22,725 nucleotides of DNA from a virus: IMG/VR virus record IMGVR_UViG_3300027856_000112, positions 1-22,725 of that record, one strand, 5' to 3'. Made by a program: the position numbers and the translations under genes. This document shows positions 1 through 8,645 of this stretch, one piece after another (the first letter of the stretch is position 1; every line of letters begins with the position of its first letter). Under the pieces are notes generated by a model, which did no database searches, had not been told where the DNA came from, and saw only the letters and a program-made list of their open reading frames with translations.

Positions 1-3000
1 GCTGATTCATTAGGTGCTGCTATATATCCCCATCTCGGTTTGAAAGCCAGAGAAGGTAGTGATGGCACTTTCGAGGCTAGACTGAAGCATTCACTTGGGG
101 AATTGGCTATCACTGTACTGCTAGAGCAGGGCTATGTAGAACAGAATGAAGTCTCTGCTAAAGAGTTTGGTGAATTGGACTCAGAGAAGATTACTAAGAA
201 TGTAAAGAGTAAGACTAACTTTATCCGAGTTAAGACTATTGAGGTTAACAACGAAGAGGAAATCCGTACTGATATCCAAGACCTGATTAAAACTAGTCAA
301 GAGAGTGATAGCATTATCAATACTTTGTTTGGCTTAGAGAAGAGAACTACTGCTCCTTCACTTAAGCCTATTACCAAAGTGAATGAGAATGTACGTAACT
401 CTCCACAGAAGGTCTCTGCTAAGACTCAGGCAGCTCAGAAGGCAGCTCAGAAGGAACCATGGAACTACAGAGAAGACCTCGACAAGGTACTTACCTTATT
501 GGATAGAGAGACTCTGCTTATCATGGAAGGATACGAGACAGACGTACAAGGTCTTCACATCACAGATAGAAAGGCTGCTACTGCTAAGAATAATGCCTTG
601 GTTAATGGCTTCAAGGATGCCCTTACCTTCAGAGATATTGCTGACGAAGCTGACTTCTACTTCAAGTACTTTACTACCAAGTCTGGACGTTCACATATTG
701 ACTCCTCTATCTTTAACCCTCAGGGGAATAAGGTACATAGACTGTTTGCCAGAGCGAAAGCATGGAAGCAGGAATATACCTCTGAGAATGTCTTTGCATA
801 TAAGGCTGCTATCATAGCAGGACTAGGCATTAAGTTTGAGAACTTCACTGATGAAAATATAAGCGAATTATTCAGAGGTGTACTTGCATCTCCTGCAATT
901 CAGGATGCTGTACATCATCTGGCTATTAGCGAAGACTCTCTCTCTAAAGAGGGCAAAGCTGCTGTCTCCCACGCTGTAGAGAAGGGAGGTGAAGGTCTGC
1001 ATTCCTTAGACGTACTATTGAGCCTAGCAGAGGCTACAGAGCTTGTAGGAGGTTCCTATGTACTCAAGGATAGCTTCACTTCTGATATCTACCTAGAAGT
1101 AGATGGTAAGGTGAACGGACCTACTATAGCTGTAGCACAAGTACCTGTAGATATCTCCGCTATGGATGCACTAGAAGCTGGTGGGTACTCCTTTGATAGT
1201 AGGACTGACCTGAGTGAGTTTGATAGTCCTGATACCTATGAGCAGTTAGCAGCTAACTGGATTAGCTACCTTAAAGGTATCCATGGAGCATTACCTACTG
1301 TAGAGAAGTTTGCTCTAGACAATCTCCGTGTTGTGATTGGTCCTTTCCTGTCAGATGGAGTTGTTAACGATTTGGCTAGGAAAATGAGCAAACCAGCTCT
1401 TACTACTACTAATTTTGGTCAAAGTATACCAAATGCTGTTGAGCAGTTCTCCGATGCTGCTATCAAGAAGATGTATCACCAACTTCGAGATGCGAAGGGT
1501 GATAAGGATGCTTTCGACAGTAAGAAGAGGCAGATAGAGAGTGTCATGGATGGGGCAGGAGGAATGGTACTGGATGTTACCCAAGAGAATGTTCTTGAGT
1601 TTGAATTCTCGAAAGCGGAAGAGAAAGCAATCAGAGCTACTGTAGAGAGTACCTATGGCGAAGCGTTGAAGATGGCTCTATATGATAAGATGAAGGAGTT
1701 TGTATTAGTTCGTGATGAAGTTAACACAGCTATCCGAGGGATGTTCCAAGTATTTGATGCACTACTTCAACATGAGTTAGGTAAGAAGAGAGCAGAGAAG
1801 AAGCAGCCTCTGTCAGCACAGGAAGAGAAAGATATAGTTGAATCTCTCAGTGACTTCTTCCCTAGATTCCGAGGACCTGCTTCTGATAATGTTGAGGAAG
1901 GTATCCTGGTGCTCAAGGAGCAGAGAGTACGTCAGCATACTCCTGAGTACAGAGTACAGCAGAACTACACTGCTAGAGTTAAAGGTACCACCAGCAAGGC
2001 CCCGCACATTGGTTCTATTACCTCTCACGCATCTAAGGTAGAGTATCAGGAAGGTGGAGTAGGTGGGCCTGTCATGTCTGTACATCATACTGACTCAGTG
2101 CAGGTAGGAGCTGTAATGGAAGAGTTTGGAGGTATGAGTGCCTTTGATGCTTATCTATTCAACCCTACTGAAGCTGTAGATGGCGGCAAGGTATTCAATA
2201 GCACAATGTTTGAAACCAATAAAGAGTATGACTTCGTGTCTGCTGTAACAGAAGCTGTTGCGCTATTAGGCCAGAAAGTAAAGGCTAATAAAGAGTACGC
2301 TGGTGTAGTACGTAAGGGTATCAGCTCTATGAAGATTACTCTGAATAAAGACCCTCTTGTAAAAGCCAATGAGCAGACTCAAGTTGCCCGGAAGTGGTTA
2401 TATACTCCCGGACGTATTAGGTCTCTGATGAACTATGGTATTAATGGTTCTGCTCATATAACTCCTCCTGTAGAGACTACAGAGAAAGACTCTACTGAAG
2501 CACTCCAAGCTGGTGTAGACTTTGTTGTACTTACTGAATACGGTAAGGACTTCACTGTGTTCCCTACTGGAGCTATTCTGGATAACAAGACTGGTAAACA
2601 GTTATCTGATAAAGACCCTGCCATCCAGAAGAGAATTGATAGACTTAAAAAGAAAGCCAAAAAAGAAGGTATCCTTGGTTCTTCTGAGGATTATATTGAT
2701 ACAGAGAGCTTTGCTCCCGAACATGAAGAAACTCTCATGGCGGAGAATATAAGTGAAGTGTTCAATGATATGGGTAACTACGGTACCAAGACTGAATCTG
2801 AGTCCCATAAGAGACATCTTTCTGAGATAGTAGGCACTATCATTAAGGATGGTATCGGTGCACTGGATAGTCTACAGCTTAAGCTTAGAGAGAAGGGGGA
2901 CAATACTATAGGTATCATCACTTCCTCTGAGAAGAATGGTAAGACTGCGGGTACCATCTATATTGAAGCATCGGTAGTTCACACCAATAACAATGCTAAG

Positions 3001-6000
3001 ATGAGCGCACAGGAAGTACTAGTACATGAGCTGGTTCATGCTGTTACTCAATATGCAGTAGATAAGTCTCCTTGGGTAAAGCGAGAGGCCATCCGTATAT
3101 TCAAGCAAGTTGAGAAGCACATTACTGTCAATGACTTCCTGCCTATGGACCAGAACGGTAACCCTATTGCTAGTCCAAGTAAGGAAGAACAGGCGACAGC
3201 AAAAGAGAGATATGAGTACATCTTTAAGAATAAGACTGTGAAGATTACAGAGAGTGTAGACCCTATCACTGGGTACATCCGTAATTCTCGTACCAATGAT
3301 TATATCCATGAGTTCATGGCACATGCCCTGTCTAACGAAGCATTCATCAAGCGTCTCGGCAATATCACTGTAGAAGCTACTAAGACTGATACTTCAGGAC
3401 TGAACTTCAGACAGAAGATTCTCTCTTGGTTCAATAGAATGATGGATACTCTGTCAGGCAAAATCTATGCCACTAATAACATTACAGCAGATAAAGCTCT
3501 ACATAATCTTGCAGGCAGAATGGCCCACATCAGTAAGACCAGTGAGGCTAAGGTAAATGTCTACAGTGAGCAAGCAGCGAAAATAAACGATAGCACTGTG
3601 AATGCACTGAACAAGTTTATTATGGCTCCTCTTACCAAATGGAGAAGCAAAGAGTCTGTACGGAATACTACTTCTGTCCTAAAGAAGGCAGCATCTACTA
3701 CCATAGGTGCAGCTACTCACGTTGCTTCTGGTGCTCTGGGAGATGTCGTATCTCAGGTAGCAGGACGGTTACGTAGCTCTGAGCATAATGTAATCACCAA
3801 TCTGGTTACAGAGATGAAGGGTATCACTGACAAAGGATTCATCTATCACAGACTGCTGGCTTACTCGAAGAAGGTTATTGACCAGCAGCGTAAGCATGTA
3901 TCCACAGGGGTATCACAGCAAATCAATGCAGCCTTCCTGAGTGAGCCTGATGAGGATTCTCGTAAGGCTATGAGCTATGGTCTACTGAAGACTAACCTTC
4001 AAGCTATCTGGGATAAGTATACCCCTGCTGAGATTGAGGAGTTCTTCACTAACGACACCAAGCTGAATGCTGCTATTGGTTCTGTACATGGCAGAATGAG
4101 AATAGAACAGACTGGTCCTAATGCTGAACACTTTATCATTCAGGCTAGAGGTCTGGGTAAGTTCATGGCTGAGGGTGTTATCACTGAGGCTAATCAGGCT
4201 TGGAATGCATATAGCATTGCTAATAAGTTTGCTGCTAATAAAGCAGGTCTTCCTAGTGATGTAGCCAAAGCAGAAGCTGACATAGATATACTCATTACCC
4301 TGAACGCTATCAAGAATACTCCTATGCAGTATAGGACTAAGACAGCAGAGGTAATGAATGCAGAGGCACAGCTACAGAAGGAAGGGGAGAAGAGAGACAA
4401 TGGGATACAGGTTACTATAGACCTGCACAGAGGCTTCATGGAGGAGTCCTTGGTTAATCTGTTTGGTGGTGTTAAGACTCAGATGATATCTGGATTTACC
4501 ACTGAGACCTATGACCCTAACGTAACCATTCAGGTAGCTCCTTTGGCTCAAGAAGGTGAGCTTAGAAAGCTTGGCTATACCAGACACTCAGTCCTGTCTA
4601 GAGAGGCTGTAGACGGTAACCCTGAGACTATGTACGTATTCGTATCTACTGTGGACTCTATGAGTACCTACAGCAAGGCTATCGTCTCTCTGACTAATGA
4701 GAAGGTCAAAGGTACTACCTTACTGGACTTGGCTAGAATCACTGGTAGCTTCAACCCTGCTCTGGATGCACAAAACAATATGGATAACATCCAAGCTAAG
4801 TACAATAAGAAAGTACTTGGGCAGCACAGTGGTAGAGGCTATGGTAAACAAACTGGTGAGTCTCTCATGGCTCCTATCTTTGCTGAGAATGGTGACATTA
4901 CTGGTTACAGATATGTAATGTCTGAGCACATGAAGCGTACCGTCCTGAAGAAGGATGAGAGGTTTGATGTAATACTTGGGAAGATGTGGGGGAGTGTTAC
5001 CGATAAGGTAAATTCGAAGGATGTAAATGAGCAGACTATTCATCTGTCGTATATGGATTATCTGGAGAATTATAATAGAGAACCAGAACAGTTCATTGAG
5101 ATTACTGAAAGTAATGATAATGAGCGGTATGATGAAATCTACGCTCTTATGCCTAAGCATATGCAGACAGCTATGCGTAAGCAGTACGGCTCTAATAAGA
5201 TGTTTGTCCGTAAGGAATATCTGGACTTAATCTTTGGGTATCGTAAGGCTTCACTGGCTAACTTCGAAATATTCGATAATGCTCTTATGGTTAAGAGAGC
5301 TATCCAAGCAGCAGAGGATATCTGGGGTGAGATAGTACAAGTAGCCAAGACCTATATCGTAATTAAGAATCCAGCTACACTGATAGGGAATATCACTAGT
5401 AACTTTATTCTCGGTTGGGTAAAGGGTATGCCTCTCAAGTATATGGTGCAGAAGCAGTCTGAGGCTCTCGTAGAGCTTCGTAGCTACCTTGAGACTCTGC
5501 GTGAGCGTGATAGCCTACAAAGAACACTTGAGACCAATACACGGCTCTCTGCGAAGGATAAGGATTCTTTGGAAGTACAGATTGCTAGACTGGATACTAG
5601 TATCTCTACTAGTGCTATCAAGCCACTTATTGATGAGGGAATCTTTCAGAATATTATTGAGGATATTGAACTTGAGGATGCTACATATGGTATGAGGGGG
5701 ATTGCTACAAATGCTGTGACTAGTGTAACTGATAGATTTGTACCAGAGAAATTGGTGGAAGGTTCTAAGCAATTGCTAATGACCAGAGATACTGCTCATT
5801 TTGAATTCATGCTTAAAGCTACTCAGTACAGTGACTTTGTAGCTCGATACTCTTTGTGGAAATATAATGCTGAAGTTAAGGGAATGAGCCATAAAGACAA
5901 CATTACTGATGTAGTAGAGACCTTTGTGAACTATGATGTCCCTACTGGTAAGTATCTCCAGTATGCTAATGATATGGGACTGTTCATCTTCACTAAGTTC

Positions 6001-6210
6001 TTATTTAGAATTCAGAAGGTTATCTACAAGACTCTGGCTGAGAAACCTGCTACTTCAATGGCAGTGTATATGACTCAGCAGTTGTTTGGAGATGTATCTG
6101 ATATTAATGATACACATATCTTCGGAGATGCTATAGCACATAGATTAGCTATAGACCATATCCTTGATAATGCTACTACTGTTGCGGGATTAGAGGCAAT
6201 CCCAGGATAA
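1..6210 (+). CDS. Giant virion-type protein with zinc metallopeptidase motif (3' part; start lies outside the window)
   Basis: The reading frame is open from base 1, so the N-terminus is missing; about 2,069 residues are visible and the gene stops with TAA at 6208-6210. A zincin signature, VHELVHAV, lies at bases 3022-3045 (window codons 1008-1015). About 95 codons later comes IHEFMAHALSN, whose Glu (bases 3310-3312) is a candidate third zinc ligand. This HExxH plus distant E-F-x-x-x-A-L-S-N pattern is known from large polyvalent phage proteins. Other visible parts are an AQK-rich low-complexity patch near bases 421-450, a Lys-rich stretch near 2640-2670 and a probable coiled coil around 5450-5600. 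It is the only + strand gene and ends at the shared terminator. A packaged, possibly ejected internal virion protein is the best guess, inferred from size and domain style. A virion RNA polymerase was considered, but I could not identify its motifs. Confidence 0.75.
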   Translation, partial: ADSLGAAIYPHLGLKAREGSDGTFEARLKHSLGELAITVLLEQGYVEQNEVSAKEFGELDSEKITKNVKSKTNFIRVKTIEVNNEEEIRTDIQDLIKTSQESDSIINTLFGLEKRTTAPSLKPITKVNENVRNSPQKVSAKTQAAQKAAQKEPWNYREDLDKVLTLLDRETLLIMEGYETDVQGLHITDRKAATAKNNALVNGFKDALTFRDIADEADFYFKYFTTKSGRSHIDSSIFNPQGNKVHRLFARAKAWKQEYTSENVFAYKAAIIAGLGIKFENFTDENISELFRGVLASPAIQDAVHHLAISEDSLSKEGKAAVSHAVEKGGEGLHSLDVLLSLAEATELVGGSYVLKDSFTSDIYLEVDGKVNGPTIAVAQVPVDISAMDALEAGGYSFDSRTDLSEFDSPDTYEQLAANWISYLKGIHGALPTVEKFALDNLRVVIGPFLSDGVVNDLARKMSKPALTTTNFGQSIPNAVEQFSDAAIKKMYHQLRDAKGDKDAFDSKKRQIESVMDGAGGMVLDVTQENVLEFEFSKAEEKAIRATVESTYGEALKMALYDKMKEFVLVRDEVNTAIRGMFQVFDALLQHELGKKRAEKKQPLSAQEEKDIVESLSDFFPRFRGPASDNVEEGILVLKEQRVRQHTPEYRVQQNYTARVKGTTSKAPHIGSITSHASKVEYQEGGVGGPVMSVHHTDSVQVGAVMEEFGGMSAFDAYLFNPTEAVDGGKVFNSTMFETNKEYDFVSAVTEAVALLGQKVKANKEYAGVVRKGISSMKITLNKDPLVKANEQTQVARKWLYTPGRIRSLMNYGINGSAHITPPVETTEKDSTEALQAGVDFVVLTEYGKDFTVFPTGAILDNKTGKQLSDKDPAIQKRIDRLKKKAKKEGILGSSEDYIDTESFAPEHEETLMAENISEVFNDMGNYGTKTESESHKRHLSEIVGTIIKDGIGALDSLQLKLREKGDNTIGIITSSEKNGKTAGTIYIEASVVHTNNNAKMSAQEVLVHELVHAVTQYAVDKSPWVKREAIRIFKQVEKHITVNDFLPMDQNGNPIASPSKEEQATAKERYEYIFKNKTVKITESVDPITGYIRNSRTNDYIHEFMAHALSNEAFIKRLGNITVEATKTDTSGLNFRQKILSWFNRMMDTLSGKIYATNNITADKALHNLAGRMAHISKTSEAKVNVYSEQAAKINDSTVNALNKFIMAPLTKWRSKESVRNTTSVLKKAASTTIGAATHVASGALGDVVSQVAGRLRSSEHNVITNLVTEMKGITDKGFIYHRLLAYSKKVIDQQRKHVSTGVSQQINAAFLSEPDEDSRKAMSYGLLKTNLQAIWDKYTPAEIEEFFTNDTKLNAAIGSVHGRMRIEQTGPNAEHFIIQARGLGKFMAEGVITEANQAWNAYSIANKFAANKAGLPSDVAKAEADIDILITLNAIKNTPMQYRTKTAEVMNAEAQLQKEGEKRDNGIQVTIDLHRGFMEESLVNLFGGVKTQMISGFTTETYDPNVTIQVAPLAQEGELRKLGYTRHSVLSREAVDGNPETMYVFVSTVDSMSTYSKAIVSLTNEKVKGTTLLDLARITGSFNPALDAQNNMDNIQAKYNKKVLGQHSGRGYGKQTGESLMAPIFAENGDITGYRYVMSEHMKRTVLKKDERFDVILGKMWGSVTDKVNSKDVNEQTIHLSYMDYLENYNREPEQFIEITESNDNERYDEIYALMPKHMQTAMRKQYGSNKMFVRKEYLDLIFGYRKASLANFEIFDNALMVKRAIQAAEDIWGEIVQVAKTYIVIKNPATLIGNITSNFILGWVKGMPLKYMVQKQSEALVELRSYLETLRERDSLQRTLETNTRLSAKDKDSLEVQIARLDTSISTSAIKPLIDEGIFQNIIEDIELEDATYGMRGIATNAVTSVTDRFVPEKLVEGSKQLLMTRDTAHFEFMLKATQYSDFVARYSLWKYNAEVKGMSHKDNITDVVETFVNYDVPTGKYLQYANDMGLFIFTKFLFRIQKVIYKTLAEKPATSMAVYMTQQLFGDVSDINDTHIFGDAIAHRLAIDHILDNATTVAGLEAIPG

Positions 6211-6212
6211 GA

Positions 6213-6283
6213 AACCCCTCGGGGTGAGCCATTGGAATCATAGTGGAACAGGCTATTACCTCTGTTCTATGGCTTGAGGGGTT
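6213..6283. terminator. Bidirectional terminator with nested stems, T7-like
   Basis: AACCCCTC (6213-6220) pairs with GAGGGGTT (6276-6283). Inside it AGCCAT (6227-6232) pairs with ATGGCT (6269-6274), and GGAACAG (6245-6251) pairs with CTGTTCT (6262-6268) with one G-T pair. ACCCC/GGGGT (6214-6225) can also form a tight alternative hairpin. The opening AACCCCTCGGGG and closing TTGAGGGGTT closely resemble the T7 late terminator. It starts 2 bases after the giant gene's stop. On the + strand the stem is followed by ATAAAA, a poor T-tract; on the - strand it ends in GGGGTTTCTT, a better one. It sits between converging transcripts and probably ends both. Confidence 0.8.
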
Positions 6284-6289
6284 ATAAAA

Positions 6290-6365
6290 TGGAGCCAATG
6301 GTAGGAGTCGAACCCACGACATCCTCCTTACAAGGGAGGCGTTCTACCTGCTGAACTACATTGGC
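6290..6365 (-). tRNA. tRNA-Thr (UGU anticodon)
   Basis: A full 76-base cloverleaf is readable on the - strand. The acceptor is GCCAATG/CATTGGC with discriminator T and an encoded CCA. The anticodon arm is CCTCC-CTTGTAA-GGAGG, giving anticodon TGT, and the T-arm carries GTTCGAC. It would read ACA, and perhaps other Thr codons if U34 is modified. It is the last gene of the - strand operon, 6 bases before the terminator stem. The encoded CCA is typical of tRNAs from gammaproteobacteria and their phages. Confidence 0.95.
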
Positions 6366-6369
6366 AATA

Positions 6370-6445
6370 TGGCTCCCTAGGTTGGGTTCGAACCAACGAC
6401 AACCTGATTAACAGTCAGGTGCTCTACCAACTGAGCTACTAGGAA
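6370..6445 (-). tRNA. tRNA-Asn (GUU anticodon)
   Basis: A 76-base cloverleaf on the - strand. The acceptor is TTCCTAG/CTAGGGA with one T-G pair, discriminator G and an encoded CCA. The anticodon arm CCTGA-CTGTTAA-TCAGG gives anticodon GTT. The D-arm (AGCTCAGTTGGTAGAGC) and T-arm (GTTCGAAC) are canonical. It is 4 bases from tRNA-Thr and 5 bases from tRNA-Pro, so all three are probably processed from one precursor. Confidence 0.96.
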
Positions 6446-6450
6446 TAATA

Positions 6451-6527
6451 TGGTCTGCGCGGCAGGATTCGAACCTGCGACATCTCAGTTCCAAACCGAG
6501 AACTCTACCAAGCTGAGCTACGCACAG
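6451..6527 (-). tRNA. tRNA-Pro (UGG anticodon)
   Basis: A 77-base cloverleaf on the - strand. The acceptor is CTGTGCG/CGCGCAG with one T-G pair, discriminator A and an encoded CCA. The anticodon arm CTCGG-TTTGGAA-CTGAG gives anticodon TGG. The D-arm and T-arm (GGTTCGAATCC) are canonical. It is the first of three tRNAs downstream of rtcB in the direction of transcription. Confidence 0.96.
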
Positions 6528-6547
6528 AGATTTAACTGGGAATAATG

Positions 6548-6566
6548 CGGGGGAATGAATCCCCCG
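6548..6566 (-). other. GC-rich hairpin between rtcB and the tRNA cluster
   Basis: On the - strand CGGGGGA and TCCCCCG form a perfect 7-bp stem with a 5-base loop, 5 bases after the rtcB stop. No T-run follows (the next bases are CATTATTCCC), so it is a weak candidate for intrinsic termination. It may instead protect the rtcB 3' end after tRNA processing or attenuate readthrough. Confidence 0.6.
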
Positions 6567-6571
6567 TCAAC

Positions 6572-7690
6572 TTATCCTTTAATATTAATAATAGGTTTAA
6601 CATGAGTAATGATATCTACTAGGTCTGTTTGTAGTTCCATTACCTCGTAAATATTCTTATACGCATCTGGAGCTTCATCAAGTGTACCTTCACCAACTTG
6701 AGCTGTTACACCGCTCATAGTAGTTGTGAAGTCTTCCACACTTAATTCACGCTTTGCTTGCTTACGTCCCATTACCCGTCCTGCACCATGAGAGCTAGAC
6801 CACAGAGAATCAGGATTCCCTTGACCTTTAACGATAAAGGAGCCATCTCTCATATTTCCTGGGATTACTCCCCACATGCCATCCTCTGCATGGGTAGCAC
6901 CCTTGCGGTGAATCCACATACCATGAGCATATTCAGCATGGTTATGGTTACGATTGATAAGGTTACGCCAATCAGCATCACCTTCACAACAGTCACCAAG
7001 GATATTCTCAACTACTGACATCATATGTCTACGATTCTCTAGGGCGTATTCAAGTGCCCAATTCAAATCATTGATGTATGAGAGACCCTTATCACTATCA
7101 GCCCCAAAGGAATAATGCCCTTCTTTGGCTTTACCTTCGGGATGAGCAAGCTTGATATACTCAGTAGCAATACCATGACCTACACCACGAGAACCAGAAT
7201 GAATAATAATCCATACACGGCCTGTACTCTCTACACCAATCTCGATAAAGTGATTACCCCCACCAAGAGTACCCAAACCTCTGAAGCCCTTACGAGCATC
7301 AAATGCAATACGTCCTAGAGGAGAAAGGTTACTGGGGTCCATATGAGTTTCTATAGGTTTATTATGAACATTAAATCCTACAGGAATACGCTGATAAATC
7401 TCAGCAAAGATTTCAGTAGCCTTCTTTCTGACATCGTTTACAGAAAATGAGGTAGGTAATGCACACATACCACATCCAATGTCATAGCCTACCCAAGCGG
7501 GAACAACTACGTTATCTGTAGCTACTACTGCACCAATAGGTAGAGTGTACCCTGTATGTGCATCAGGCATTAGCGCACCTTGGATAGAATAGTCCTGTTC
7601 CATCGCACTGTTAAATTGCTCTAAGGCGGTCTCCTCTAGGTGTTCTGCATAGATTTTAATTTTCTTCATGTTCTTGTATTCTATATTCAA
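6572..7690 (-). CDS. rtcB: RtcB-type RNA-splicing ligase (3'-phosphate to 5'-OH)
   Basis: RtcB joins RNA 3'-phosphate or 2',3'-cyclic-phosphate ends to 5'-OH ends, using GTP and Mn2+, through a histidine-guanylate intermediate. The family motifs are in order (372-residue numbering): DIGCGM with metal ligands D70 and C73, GGGNHF (H147), HSGSRG (H164), NHNHAE, HRKGAT (H261), and SSSHGAGR with the nucleophile H301. All key residues appear intact, and the length is a little below the ~400 of bacterial RtcB. The TTG start at 7690 has AGGA 8 bases upstream. An ATG at 7669 (365 residues) is an alternative but has no clear SD. It overlaps the upstream small gene and is followed by three tRNA genes, which suggests tRNA repair during infection. 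Confidence 0.95.
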   Translation of the reverse strand: MNIEYKNMKKIKIYAEHLEETALEQFNSAMEQDYSIQGALMPDAHTGYTLPIGAVVATDNVVVPAWVGYDIGCGMCALPTSFSVNDVRKKATEIFAEIYQRIPVGFNVHNKPIETHMDPSNLSPLGRIAFDARKGFRGLGTLGGGNHFIEIGVESTGRVWIIIHSGSRGVGHGIATEYIKLAHPEGKAKEGHYSFGADSDKGLSYINDLNWALEYALENRRHMMSVVENILGDCCEGDADWRNLINRNHNHAEYAHGMWIHRKGATHAEDGMWGVIPGNMRDGSFIVKGQGNPDSLWSSSHGAGRVMGRKQAKRELSVEDFTTTMSGVTAQVGEGTLDEAPDAYKNIYEVMELQTDLVDIITHVKPIINIKG

Positions 7691-7940
7691 AATAGTTGTC
7701 CTTCCTTTCCAATATTTTCTTGGTTCTCTTAGCCTCGTCTATATTTCTATAAGTATTAAAGGTAAGCCATGTATCCTTATAGGCGGTTATAGAACGTAAT
7801 GCCCTATCGGCCCACCTATATTCCATTACTATTGGTTTACTCTTTTTACTTTTACTAGGGGGAGTAGGTAAGTCTAATACAGGCTCTTGGCGTTTATCTT
7901 TAGCTTTAGAGTTCCTAACTTTTGCTTCTGGATTGCTCAT
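7656..7940 (-). CDS. Small basic protein of unknown function
   Basis: A 94-residue protein that I do not recognise. The N-terminal 40 residues are rich in Lys, Ser and Pro and probably disordered. The rest has mixed charge with many aromatic residues (YRWADRALRS, YKDTWLTFNTYRN) and may form a small alpha/beta fold. The ATG at 7940 follows AGGTG with good spacing and overlaps the pentapeptide gene's TGA as ATGA, so the two are translationally coupled. Its 3' end overlaps the start of rtcB. No Cys-Cys motif or membrane segment is visible. Confidence 0.75.
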   Translation of the reverse strand: MSNPEAKVRNSKAKDKRQEPVLDLPTPPSKSKKSKPIVMEYRWADRALRSITAYKDTWLTFNTYRNIDEAKRTKKILERKDNYFEYRIQEHEEN

Positions 7941-8467
7941 TGTTTCACCTGCGCCGTATAGAAGTCCCTAATTAGATTGAAGTACTCAGGTTCCCATGTC
8001 TCATACCTCTGAGCCAGTCTATTAACTGCTTCAGGAGTACTATCGAGCCACTTGTAAGCTCTCCTACCAGCACAGCCTACCTGAACCCAGTCATCGACTA
8101 TTGTGACGATATAGGGGGGTAGCTGCATGGTTCGAATAATCTTACCATCGCCTATGAGATTCTCTATCTTGGCATCCAGAAGGATAACTCTACTGAGATT
8201 GGCTCTTGAAAAGTTAGATGATGTAAGGTTAGCCTTAGTAAAGTCTACAGCATTGAGATTACATTCAGTAAATGAAGTCCGTTGTAGTTTACTACTACGA
8301 AAAGAAGCACCATCTAAATTGCTCCCATCGAATCGGGCACAACATAGATTGAACCTAGAGAAGTCTAGTCCAGATAAATCCTCATCTGTTAAGTCAGCAC
8401 CTACCATATTAGGTTTGGACATACGTGGAGTATTTACCCATTGTAGATACTTCTCTAGGTCAGTCAT
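7937..8467 (-). CDS. Pentapeptide-repeat protein with C-terminal phage domain
   Basis: Residues about 20-105 consist of A(D/N)LxX-type repeats (GADLT, DLSGLDFSRF, GSNLDGASFR, KANLTSSNFS, RANLSRVILL), which should form a right-handed quadrilateral beta-helix. After the helix a separate domain carries VQVGCAGRRAYKWLDS, resembling the 'IGCxxxxxxxW' tail seen in other phage pentapeptide proteins. Some pentapeptide proteins mimic DNA and inhibit gyrase, but nothing here proves that role; the helix is short and the tail suggests another use. It is 176 residues long, overlaps the upstream membrane-protein gene by 8 bases and is ATGA-coupled to the downstream gene. Confidence 0.88.
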   Translation of the reverse strand: MTDLEKYLQWVNTPRMSKPNMVGADLTDEDLSGLDFSRFNLCCARFDGSNLDGASFRSSKLQRTSFTECNLNAVDFTKANLTSSNFSRANLSRVILLDAKIENLIGDGKIIRTMQLPPYIVTIVDDWVQVGCAGRRAYKWLDSTPEAVNRLAQRYETWEPEYFNLIRDFYTAQVKQ

Positions 8468-8645
8468 TTTTCTTTAGTTCCCTATTTGCTTGCATAAGAA
8501 GATAGGCTATAAATGAAATACCTCCGAATATAAGTAGAAGCCAGAGGAAGGGAGCTATGACAATAGCCCCTAGGATAACTATCCCTAGAAGCACTGCCTT
8601 AATACCATCCAAGAACTTACGCACTCTGCTTCTTACCGAATACAT
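8460..8645 (-). CDS. Small membrane protein
   Basis: 61 residues. A basic N-terminus (RSRVRKFLDGIK) precedes a long hydrophobic stretch at about residues 17-51, enough for one long or two closely spaced transmembrane helices, and then a charged tail (NRELKKND). The positive N-terminus suggests it is cytoplasmic. It overlaps its neighbours on both sides. The position inside the replication/RNA-repair operon, not a lysis cassette, argues against a holin, but function cannot be assigned. Confidence 0.75.
   Translation of the reverse strand: MYSVRSRVRKFLDGIKAVLLGIVILGAIVIAPFLWLLLIFGGISFIAYLLMQANRELKKND

Noticed and set aside
421-452. Tandem repeat GCAGCTCAGAAG
   Set aside because: Only about two copies, in frame inside the giant gene, giving an AQK low-complexity patch; no sign of a regulatory or iteron array.
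1-6210. The giant protein as an N4-type virion RNA polymerase
   Set aside because: The size fits, but I could not find a convincing set of single-subunit RNA polymerase motifs in the visible part, and neighbouring genes do not follow the N4 order.
6213-6527. Integration site at the tRNA cluster
   Set aside because: All three tRNAs are intact, there is no integrase and no partial tRNA repeat; the palindrome is better read as a terminator.
8460-8645. Holin of a lysis cassette
   Set aside because: No endolysin or spanin is nearby and the gene lies inside the replication/RNA-repair operon.
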